DNA from: Sphaerisporangium sp.
Lineage (GTDB): Bacteria > Actinomycetota > Actinomycetes > Streptosporangiales > Streptosporangiaceae
Direction: 5' to 3'
NCBI GenBank assembly: GCA_025964675.1
Contig: JAOPYI010000223.1
Span: 1 to 57,451, forward strand
Length of the DNA stretch: 57,451 bases
The first letter of the stretch is position 1, and each line of letters starts with the position of its first letter. The position numbers and the translations under genes were made by a program. Below, in pieces: positions 26,671 to 33,651 of the stretch. The notes under the pieces were generated by a model, which saw only the letters and a list, made by a program, of their open reading frames with translations, was not told the origin of the DNA and searched no databases.

Positions 26671-27349
26671 GCCCGGCTCCCGGGGCCATTACAGGCACTC
26701 CAGCAGGGATTCCATCCAATGCTGCTTGCCGGCGCCCGGGGGTTTCGGTCATCTGTGACCGGCATCGTGGGAAGCTGGAAATTGTGAGGACCCTGACGCT
26801 GGGCGCGGAGATTTCTGCGCTGGAACGCCATGCTGAAGCGAAGATTTATGCTTTCAGGGCTGGGGGACGAAATCTCTTGCACGCAAGCGAACGGCGTCCC
26901 TGGTCTTGGGACGCCGTCGCCAGTACGCCTCGCCGGGTTACCAAGCGTGCACCTCAAATCGTCAGAGCGGGACAAGCCCGTCTCGACGCGCCTCCCGCGG
27001 CTGGTCGCGCGTGGGTGCCCGGCGGTCGTACCCGGACACTAGGTCCGTGCCACCTTTCTACGTCCGATCCGGCCTGATGGGAACCCCCCGCAGCAAGACC
27101 TTTACTGAGACGTGGACAGGTGTGTCCACCCTCATGTTGAGCCTCAGACCTTGCCGCACGTCGCCATGCCGACGTTCCTGACATCAGAGTGTGAAACGAC
27201 TCTGATCACCGTGGGTGATCGGCGTCCGGGTGGCCGTTTTTCGCATACTTCCAGTAGCCGCTCCGCTACGGCGAAAAAAAACTAGTGAAAATCAGAGTTT
27301 GCTTCTCGACGAAACTCGAGTTCATCGGGCACCATACGTTGGAGTCCCT
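26671..27349. other. long intergenic region with three hairpins and no supportable gene
   Basis: Hairpins: 26891-26917 (ACGGCGTCCC/GGGACGCCGT, a likely terminator of the Fic-like gene), 27184-27205 (TCAGAGT/ACTCTGA) and 27204-27220 (GATCACC/GGTGATC, loop GTG), the last two directly adjoining. Frames that cross the region lack coding character. The base composition falls near 27250-27310 (an A-run), as expected for a promoter. Confidence 0.5.
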
Positions 27350-27415
27350 ATGACAGAGGCGAACGTGCAAGGGTTGACATTTGTCACTCCCTTGCGAGGC
27401 CCCGGTCGACGATGA
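27350..27415 (+). CDS. possible 21-residue leader peptide upstream of the Tad locus
   Basis: ATG with GGAG six bases upstream, opening MTEANVQGLTFVTPL and ending in a basic RR before TGA. A GCAAGGG/CCCTTGC inverted repeat (27367-27395) lies inside it. About 50 bases after its stop comes a strong terminator. The layout resembles an attenuator or a short independent transcript. Expression is not shown by sequence alone. Confidence 0.4.
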   Translation: MTEANVQGLTFVTPLRGPGRR

Positions 27416-27435
27416 AAGCTTTCTTCTAAACGGGA

Positions 27436-27508
27436 CCGGCTCTACCCCCCCGGAGCCGGACCGGTTGGCGACCCCCGCTCTCCCCCCCCGGCGGGGGTCG
27501 CCCCTTTT
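27436..27508 (+). terminator. tandem hairpins with a strong intrinsic terminator
   Basis: CCGGCTC/GAGCCGG (27436-27459) is followed by GGCGACCCCCGC/GCGGGGGTCGCC (27467-27502, 12-bp stem) and CCTTTTT. This is the best Rho-independent terminator in the window. It ends the leader-ORF transcript about 345 bases before ssd/tadZ. Confidence 0.8.
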
Positions 27509-27560
27509 TCCCCGGGCCACCCGAAGTCCCGTGTTTCGCGCTCCTCGCGCGCACCGGCGA

Positions 27561-27779
27561 TCGTCCACAGACCCAGCCGACCGCTTTTCGAATCCGTACG
27601 CCCCTTGACCCGCGGAAACCTGCGCGTAGGACGGCTCCGGTTCCCGGTCCACAGGACCGGCTCATCTGCACAGCGACGTTCTTCTGAGCCCGATGATCCC
27701 CCTGACCTGCGGAAACTTGTGCGGGCGGTGCTTCCCGGCTCCGCGTACAGCCCGGTAGTCCTTGCTGGGCTTGTCCACA
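27561..27779 (+). promoter_or_regulatory. DnaA-box-like cluster and a duplicated 21-base element before the Tad operon
   Basis: TTGTCCACA at 27771 is a perfect actinobacterial DnaA-box, with near matches TCGTCCACA at 27561 and CGGTCCACA around 27645. A 21-base element TGACCYGCGGAAACYTGYGC occurs at 27606 and 27703. No gene lies between the terminator and 27855. Function is not known; it could be an operator array for the Tad operon or a DnaA titration site. Confidence 0.4.
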
Positions 27780-27854
27780 GAACGCGGTTCGACGGCGCGG
27801 ATGCGGCACGGGTTCTCACAAGGTGGGTCTCCCAACGGACAGGGAGGCCATCAC

Positions 27855-28898
27855 GTGAACCGCCCCTTGGTGATCACTGAAGACCAGGATCTACTCGATG
27901 ATCTTCTCCGGGTCGCGGCCGCCGCCGGTGTCGAGATCGACGTCGCCCATGCGCCCACCCATGCCCGGCCCTACTGGAAGAGGGCCCCGCTGGTCGTCGT
28001 GGGCTCCGACGCGGCGGACGCGCTGGCCGCCTCCGGGCCGCCACCACGGCAAGGGGTGCTCCTCGTGACACGCACCCCGGAGGATCCCGTGGTCTGGCGA
28101 AGATGCGTGGCCGTCGGCGCGCAAGCCGTTCTGGAGCTGCCGGCGGCGGAGAGGCGGCTCGTCGACGAGTTCGCCGAGGCATCCGAGCCCATGGTCAGGG
28201 CGGGGGACACCGTCTGTGTCATCGGAGGCAGAGGCGGCGCGGGCGCCAGCGTGCTCGCCTCCTCCCTCGCGCTCGCGGGTTCCCGCCGTGGGCTGCGGAC
28301 ACTGCTCGTGGACGCCGACCCGCTCGGCGGCGGCATCGATGTCGTCCTCGGCCAGGAGCAGGCCACGGGCGCGCGATGGCCTGACATCGTCGAGAGAGAA
28401 GGCCGGGTGAGCTTCGCCGCCCTTCAGGAGGCCCTGCCGACGATCGGCGAGCTCACTGTGCTGTCGTGGCACCGCGGCGAGTCACCGCCCATCCCTCCTG
28501 AAGCGATGCGGGCCGTGCTCGAGGCGGCCCACAGAGGATGCGATCTGGTCGTCGTCGACATCCCTCGGCACGTGGGTCCGGCCGCGGCGGAGGCGCTCTC
28601 CCGGGCGGCCTCCACCCTGCTTCTCGTGCCGGCGGATGTCAGGGGCGTGCTCGCGGCCTCCCAGGTGTTGATCGAGGTCCGCAGGCACACCTCCGCCCTT
28701 GGGCTGGTGATCCGCGACGGTGCGCTGCATCCCGATGTGATCGCCACGTCCCTCGGCGTGCCGTGCGCCGGAGTTCTGGCCGATCAGCGCGGCCTCGCGG
28801 AGGCGCTGAACCGAGGAGACGCGCCGCCGCTCGGCGACCGCACGCCTCTCGGCCGTTTCTGCGCCGAGTTCCTCGGCACGCTTGGGGAGGTTCGGTGA
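27855..28898 (+). CDS. TadZ/Ssd-like MinD-family protein
   Basis: 347 residues from a GTG preceded by GGGAGG. An N-terminal receiver-like domain (VITEDQDLLDDLLRVAAAAG) is followed by a MinD/ParA-type domain with VIGGRGGAGASVLASSLA, a deviant Walker A lacking the usual Lys-Thr pair, and LLVDADPLGGGIDVVLG. It corresponds to Ssd (septum site determining protein, Rv3660c) and TadZ, which place the Tad machine at the cell pole; the altered Walker A suggests weak or no ATP turnover. First gene of the Tad operon, its stop overlaps tadA by GTGA. Confidence 0.85.
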   Translation: MNRPLVITEDQDLLDDLLRVAAAAGVEIDVAHAPTHARPYWKRAPLVVVGSDAADALAASGPPPRQGVLLVTRTPEDPVVWRRCVAVGAQAVLELPAAERRLVDEFAEASEPMVRAGDTVCVIGGRGGAGASVLASSLALAGSRRGLRTLLVDADPLGGGIDVVLGQEQATGARWPDIVEREGRVSFAALQEALPTIGELTVLSWHRGESPPIPPEAMRAVLEAAHRGCDLVVVDIPRHVGPAAAEALSRAASTLLLVPADVRGVLAASQVLIEVRRHTSALGLVIRDGALHPDVIATSLGVPCAGVLADQRGLAEALNRGDAPPLGDRTPLGRFCAEFLGTLGEVR

Positions 28899-30052
28899 GC
28901 CGTGTGACGGTGTCACCGGAGCTCGTCGAGGCCGTCAGGGTGCGTCTCGCACGGGCCGGGGCGGAGCCTTCGGCCTCCCAGGTCGCCGCCGCACTCCGCG
29001 CCGAGCGGGCTGTCCTTGGCGACGCAGAGATCCTCGCGGTCGCCCGTGCTCTGCGTGCCGACCTGATAGGTGCTGGGCCGCTGGAGCCGTTGCTCGCCTG
29101 GCCTGAGGTCACCGATGTGCTGGTCAACGGTCCTCGCGAGGTGTGGATCGACGACGGCCAGGGCCTGCGGCGCACTTCGGTGGTGTTCTCCGATGACGAC
29201 GAGGTTCGGAGGCTCGCCCAGAGACTCGCCGCGGCTGCGGGGAGACGCCTCGACGATGCCTGCCCGTACGTCGACGCGCGGCTGTCCGGTGGTGTGCGGC
29301 TTCACGCGGTCCTGCCGCCCGTCGCCCCCGAGGGCACATGTCTGTCGCTGAGGCTCCCGCCACGCAGGTCCTTCACCCTGGAGGAGCTGGTTCCAGGCCA
29401 GGGCGCCGTCGCGGTTCGCGCGATGATCGCTGCGCGTCTGGCCTTCCTGGTGACGGGTGGCACAGGCACTGGGAAGACCACTTTGCTGTCCGCGTTGCTT
29501 TCGCTGGCAGATCCCGGTGAGCGGTTGCTCCTCGTGGAGGATTCCTCCGAGCTCCGCCCGATCCATCCGCACGTCGTCCGTCTGGAGACCAGGCCGTCCA
29601 ATCTTGAGGGCGCCGGTGGAGTGGGCCTGCGTGACCTTGTTCGGCAGGCTCTGCGCATGCGGCCTGACCGGCTGGTCGTGGGAGAGGTGCGAGGAGCCGA
29701 GGTCGTCGATCTACTGGCCGCCTTGAACACCGGCCACGAAGGCGGTTGCGGCACCCTGCACGCGAACAATCCCGCCGACGTGCCCGCCCGGCTGGAAGCA
29801 CTGGCCTGCGCCGCCGGGCTGACCCGGGAAGCCGTCCACAGCCAGATCGCCGCCGCGCTCGACGCGGTGATCCACGTGGTCCGCGATCCCGGAGGTGGAC
29901 GCCGCAGGGTCGCCGAGATCTGCCTCATGGAGCGCGAGCCATCCGGCCTGGTCCGGGTGATCCCGGCGCTGACATTCCCCACCCAAGGCGATCCCCGACC
30001 CGGCCCCGCGCTCCCCTCCCTCCTGACGAGAGCCCCCGGAGCACTCAAGTAA
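28895..30052 (+). CDS. tadA: TadA secretion ATPase (CpaF-type)
   Basis: 385 residues from a GTG overlapping the previous stop. Motifs: VTDVLVNGPREVWID (N-terminal domain), FLVTGGTGTGKTTLLSALL (Walker A), LLVEDSSELRPIHPHVV (Asp box), LRMRPDRLVVGEVRGAEVVD (Walker B) and TGHEGGCGTLHANNP (His box). It powers assembly of Flp pili at the inner face of the membrane. It is the complete hexameric ATPase, in operon with tadB/C. Confidence 0.94.
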   Translation: MSRVTVSPELVEAVRVRLARAGAEPSASQVAAALRAERAVLGDAEILAVARALRADLIGAGPLEPLLAWPEVTDVLVNGPREVWIDDGQGLRRTSVVFSDDDEVRRLAQRLAAAAGRRLDDACPYVDARLSGGVRLHAVLPPVAPEGTCLSLRLPPRRSFTLEELVPGQGAVAVRAMIAARLAFLVTGGTGTGKTTLLSALLSLADPGERLLLVEDSSELRPIHPHVVRLETRPSNLEGAGGVGLRDLVRQALRMRPDRLVVGEVRGAEVVDLLAALNTGHEGGCGTLHANNPADVPARLEALACAAGLTREAVHSQIAAALDAVIHVVRDPGGGRRRVAEICLMEREPSGLVRVIPALTFPTQGDPRPGPALPSLLTRAPGALK

Positions 30053-30073
30053 CCCTCTGGAAGGAGTTGTCGC

Positions 30074-30793
30074 GTGCTGGTGGTCGCTGTGTTGCTGGCC
30101 GTGGCTGCGCCGCTGGTGTGGATGGGGCCTGATCTGGAAACCGTCAGGCTGGTCTCACTGGTCGGCTCCCGCGACGAGATGCGATGGCGGTTGATGGCGC
30201 GTCTCGTGACGTTCGCCCGTCGCCCGAACCAGGCACGCCAGGCCGCGGCCTGGCGCATGGCATCCATCGAGTTGTGTCAGGGCGTCGTCGCTGAGCTGGC
30301 GACCGGCCGCACCCCTGGAGAAGCATTGGCCCGGGCAGTCTCCTGCTTGGAACCTCCCGATCCCAGTGTTCTTCGTCCGGTGGTCGCCATCGCGCGCGAC
30401 GGCGGAGATGTGGCCTCGGCCCTGGAACAAGCCGCCCCTGACCACGGAGGGGAAGGGCTGCTGAGGCTCGCCGCCTGCTGGCGCGTCAGCCTCACCGTGG
30501 GTGGAGGGTTGGCCGCGTTGATAGAGCGGGTCGGTGGCTCCCTCAGGGAGGCGGAGGCTCACCGCTCCGAGGTGGCCGCCCAGTTGGCCGGTCCTCGCTC
30601 CACCGCGACGCTGCTCGCGGGCCTGCCGGTGCTCGGGCTGCTGCTGGCGGCGGGTCTGGGCCTGCGCCCCCTTTCGTTCTTGTTCGGTAGCCCAGCGGGG
30701 TTCGCCTGCCTCGCCGCCGGCGTGCTGCTGGACCTGGCAGGTGTGTGGTGGACCAACCGGCTGGTGATCCGGGCACAACGGGTAGGCCTGTGA
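30074..30793 (+). CDS. TadB-like type II/IV secretion F-domain membrane protein
   Basis: 239 residues from a GTG 21 bases after tadA, with GGAAGGAG before it. The GspF-type domain contains ELATGRTPGEALARAVSCL and EQAAPDHGGEGLLRLAACW, with a C-terminal pair of membrane helices (TLLAGLPVLGLLLAAGLG and FACLAAGVLLDLAGVWW). It forms the inner-membrane platform with TadC. Confidence 0.87.
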   Translation: MLVVAVLLAVAAPLVWMGPDLETVRLVSLVGSRDEMRWRLMARLVTFARRPNQARQAAAWRMASIELCQGVVAELATGRTPGEALARAVSCLEPPDPSVLRPVVAIARDGGDVASALEQAAPDHGGEGLLRLAACWRVSLTVGGGLAALIERVGGSLREAEAHRSEVAAQLAGPRSTATLLAGLPVLGLLLAAGLGLRPLSFLFGSPAGFACLAAGVLLDLAGVWWTNRLVIRAQRVGL

Positions 30794-30947
30794 CTCGATG
30801 GCCACAAGCCGTCCACGGTCATGAGTCGCCGACACCCTCGCCCGGAGGACGCCGGTGAAAGAACGCCCGTCATGAGAGGAACCGTCACGAGGACAACGGG
30901 CGCTGGACCGGTCAGACGCCACCAGCTCAACGATCGGATGGCCACCT

Positions 30948-31730
30948 GTGAGCGTTCTTCTTGCTGCCGGCCTTGCGGCACTCTCGACATGGCTTTGGAT
31001 GACCCCGTGGGATCCCACCGAGCGGCTCGTGCGACTGCGAGCGGATAGCCGGACGCCCGATCGGCCGGAGCTCCTAGAGAGGCAGCGGCCGCATCGACCT
31101 GGGAGGTCCACAAAGGAAGGGCAGGGCGGGCATGCCCCTCGCGAGGCCGTTTCCGTGCTGGCGGCCGCGCTGGGCGGCTTTCTCTTCATCGGTGGCCTAC
31201 CTGGCCTGATCGGCGGTGCCGGCATCGGCGTGGCCCTCGTGGTCAGTGGCCGACGCCGGGAGCCCGGCGAGGTACGCCGGAGGCAGGCGCGTATCACCGC
31301 TGATCTCCCTTTCGCGATCGACCTCATGGTGGCCTGTCTCCGCGCGGGTCAGCCTGTCAGCGGTGCGGTGCAGGCGGCCGCGGAGGCGATGGGAGGCCCC
31401 CTCGGCGACCGTCTGGCTTGGGTGAACGGGCAGTTGCGGCTCGGGGCACGCCCTGAAGCGGCCTGGTCGGCACTGCAATCCGACCGCCCGCTTGCCCCTC
31501 TGGCGCGAGGCATGACCCGTGCCGCCCTCAGCGGGGCACCTGTCGCCGACGTGCTGTCAAGGCTTGCCGATGACGCTCGTCGCGAGGTCCGGGCCTCCTC
31601 TACCGCCGCCGCGCGACGGGTGGGAGTGCAGGCGGTCGCACCTCTCGGGCTGTGCTTTCTCCCCGCGTTCGTGTTTCTGGGGATCATCCCGGTGGTCGCT
31701 GGACTGGCGGGCCAGGTCTTCGGTGACTGA
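30948..31730 (+). CDS. TadC-like F-domain membrane protein
   Basis: 260 residues. An N-terminal membrane helix, a Pro/Arg-rich linker, two helices (VSVLAAALGGFLFIGGLPG, GGAGIGVALVVSG), the F-domain ITADLPFAIDLMVACLRAGQ and a final hydrophobic hairpin ending VVAGLAGQVFG. A 154-base gap separates it from tadB, with no gene visible in it. A second DnaA-box-like TTGTCCACA at 31769 lies just downstream. Confidence 0.87.
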   Translation: MSVLLAAGLAALSTWLWMTPWDPTERLVRLRADSRTPDRPELLERQRPHRPGRSTKEGQGGHAPREAVSVLAAALGGFLFIGGLPGLIGGAGIGVALVVSGRRREPGEVRRRQARITADLPFAIDLMVACLRAGQPVSGAVQAAAEAMGGPLGDRLAWVNGQLRLGARPEAAWSALQSDRPLAPLARGMTRAALSGAPVADVLSRLADDARREVRASSTAAARRVGVQAVAPLGLCFLPAFVFLGIIPVVAGLAGQVFGD

Positions 31731-31920
31731 TCGTCCGATCCGTTGGCTTGCGGTGGCTTCAAGCCGCGTTGTCCACAGGATCAGAGGACGGAACAGAAAC
31801 TATCCCCAGAACGCCGTTCGGCCCCGGGTTGGAAACGCCGTCTGAGCCACTCTGAACTTGCCTGTTGAGGCCGGTGCGGGTCATCCACACGGCCACGATG
31901 ACGACTCAAGGGGAGGTCCG

Positions 31921-32217
31921 ATGCGCAGGTGGATCGGCGAGTGTGGTCGGCAGACGCTGCGAGCGAGGCTGATCAGGAAGGGCCTCGTGGTCGAGCATCG
32001 ACTGCGGGCCTGGCAGGACCGAGTCCGCGCTTCGGCGCGCGGGCTCGCCATCGTGGCGCGGTCGCGATCGGAGGCGGGCATGTCCACGGCAGAGTACGCG
32101 GTGGGCACCATCGCCGCGTGCGCGTTCGCCGGCCTCCTTTTCAAGATCGTAAGCAGCCCCGAAGTGCGAAAAATGCTCTCCGACATCATCAGCCGAGCTC
32201 TGAAGCTCGCTGGGTGA
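31921..32217 (+). CDS. DUF4244 Flp-type pilin subunit
   Basis: 98 residues with GGGGAGG before the ATG. A basic N-terminal half leads to AGMSTAEYAVGTIAACAFAG, the actinobacterial version of the class IVb pilin site (cleavage before or after Met/Ser with Glu at +5), then one hydrophobic helix and a short polar end. The leader is unusually long (about 50 residues) for a pilin. It is expected to be the pilus subunit of this Tad system. Confidence 0.85.
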   Translation: MRRWIGECGRQTLRARLIRKGLVVEHRLRAWQDRVRASARGLAIVARSRSEAGMSTAEYAVGTIAACAFAGLLFKIVSSPEVRKMLSDIISRALKLAG

Positions 32218-32228
32218 GAGCCGGGAGC

Positions 32229-32463
32229 TCAAACCATCGGGGGTGAGTGCCGGGTCTGAGGTCCGTTGGCGGCAGCCAGGCTGTCGAGCTCGTTGTGGTG
32301 GAGCTGGAAGCGTTCGACGGTGGAGGACAGTGCTCTGCCGCAGGCGCGCCGTAGCCAGAGGTCGCCGGTGGCTGGCACCGATCCTCGGGCTGCTGTCCAG
32401 AACCCGGCCAGCTTGACTGAGCGGACCCAGCGGACCCAGCGGACCCAGCGGACCCTCGGATAC
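32229..32463. repeat. anomalous segment in the Tad operon with a 9-bp tandem repeat
   Basis: Four copies of GCGGACCCA lie at 32421-32456 (last base of the fourth differs). The rest is unlike the flanking genes; a minus frame reads FQLHHNELDSLAAANGP and GDLWLRRACGRALSS, which has coding character but matches no family I know. It separates the pilin from the TadE-like gene and looks like inserted foreign DNA. Confidence 0.5.
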
Positions 32464-32997
32464 ATGCGAGAAATTGCCGAACTGAAGGAAGGAGGAAGAG
32501 CCCTGAGCAGCTACTGGAGGCTTCATTTCAGCACCTCGGCGGCTGTTGGGTCGGGCTTCTGGGGTGCGATACATCGGCGTGTCAAGCGTCGCGGGTACGC
32601 GCGATGGGACATGGGATCGGCCACGGCCGAGATGGCGGTGGCGCTTCCGTCGCTGGCGTTGGTGCTGGGAGCGGCTTTGTGGGCGGTCGCGGCCGTGGTG
32701 GCCCAGTTGGAGTGCGTCGACGCCGCTCGTTCGGGGGCCAGGGCGGCCGCCAGAGGGGAGTCACTCGAAGCGGTGCGGCAGGCAGCCGGTCGTGCGGCGC
32801 CGGCCGGGGCCGCCGTCTCGGTGACACGTGATTCGGAGTTCAGCCGGGTGACCGTCTCGGCCTCGATCCGGCCGACCTGGGTGATCGCAGGACCAGCGGT
32901 TCCGGTAGGCGCCTCGGCTGCGTCCGCTACGGAGCCGGGAGCGGACACTTCCCCTGTTCAAGCCGGCGATCTCGACGGCCTCACCTCTACGCGGTGA
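32464..32997 (+). CDS. TadE-like minor pilin
   Basis: The core is [20 protein letters not shown], a TadE signature in which G precedes the cleavage site and Glu is fifth, then [21 protein letters not shown] and a secreted tail. The basic run [12 protein letters not shown] before the cleavage site must be the leader, so the start is upstream of ATG 32611. The ATG at 32464 is the only upstream ATG but lacks a site; an in-frame CTG at 32503 follows GGAGG by seven bases and could be a non-canonical start. I give the longest form. Confidence 0.7.
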   Translation: MREIAELKEGGRALSSYWRLHFSTSAAVGSGFWGAIHRRVKRRGYARWDMGSATAEMAVALPSLALVLGAALWAVAAVVAQLECVDAARSGARAAARGESLEAVRQAAGRAAPAGAAVSVTRDSEFSRVTVSASIRPTWVIAGPAVPVGASAASATEPGADTSPVQAGDLDGLTSTR

Positions 32998-33042
32998 TCT
33001 TGAAGTGGGCGAACCGTCGGGCATGGACCCCCGATCCCGGAC

Positions 33043-33162
33043 CGACTCGATCTCGCGCGGCTCGACGCGATGCCCGCGGATCTTCACCTGGCGGTCCGCC
33101 CGCTCGAGGAACTCGATGTTCCCGTCGGTCCGCCACCTGCCGTGCGGCTCGGGTCGGTCGTA
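33043..33162 (-). pseudogene. NRPS adenylation-domain fragment embedded in the Tad operon
   Basis: On the minus strand, 40 codons read [20 protein letters not shown] and [12 protein letters not shown]. This covers adenylation core motifs A7 (degraded Y-x-x-x-x, here YDRPEPHG in place of YRTGD) and A8 (RxDxQVKIRGxRVExxEIE). The reading frame loses similarity at both ends and no other domain is present. It lies between the TadE-like and TadG-like genes. It is a transposed or recombined scrap of an NRPS gene. Confidence 0.75.
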
Positions 33163-33197
33163 GTGGCTGCGATGAGCGTGGGATCTGGGGGTTTGCT

Positions 33198-33536
33198 GTG
33201 CGCGATCGGGGGGCCGGCACGATTTGGGTTCTTGCCGTTATGGCGCTCATCTGGTTCCTGGCGGCCGTGGTGCTGCTCGTAGGGTCGGCTCGAATAGCGC
33301 GCCACCGCGCTCAGACGGCGGCTGACCTCAGCGCTCTGGCCGGGGCCGCCCAGGCTCTTGCCGCACCGGAGAAGGCATGTAGGCGCGCTCGTGACCTCGC
33401 TGCGGCCAACCACGCCTCGATCACAAGGTGCGTGGTCGGGGAGGGAGTGGTGGACGTGCGGGTCACCGTGCGACTTGTGCTTCCTTGGTTCGGCGAGCGT
33501 TCCGCCGTCGCCGACTCCCGCGCGGGTCCGCGGTAG
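33198..33536 (+). CDS. TadG-like secreted/anchored protein (Rv3654c type)
   Basis: 112 residues from a GTG. The opening [20 protein letters not shown] with a hydrophobic helix, then [20 protein letters not shown], is typical of the actinobacterial 'TadE-like helicase/secretion' family at the end of Tad operons. A Cys pair ([18 protein letters not shown]) may form a disulfide. Last gene of the operon, in the Rv3654c position. Confidence 0.78.
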   Translation: MRDRGAGTIWVLAVMALIWFLAAVVLLVGSARIARHRAQTAADLSALAGAAQALAAPEKACRRARDLAAANHASITRCVVGEGVVDVRVTVRLVLPWFGERSAVADSRAGPR

Positions 33537-33651
33537 CCGGATGTCCACCCCTCCACGGTGGCATGTCAGGGATACCGGCCTGAAGTAGCTGCGCCGCCGG
33601 CGTGTCACCGAGACGGCGGCCCCGGCCGGCCCGCACCGCGGGTGTGGTGGG

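Larger units (their letters stand above)
32799..33630. repeat. perfect 30-bp inverted repeat bracketing the TadG-like gene
   Basis: Bases 32799-32828 (inside the tadE-like gene, starting GCCGGCCGGGGCCGCCGTCT) are exactly the reverse complement of 33601-33630. The outer copy lies just after the tadG-like gene, near the end of the helicase gene. Weak similarity continues beyond the perfect core, so a piece of the tadE-like gene seems to have been copied in inverted orientation. Confidence 0.75.
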
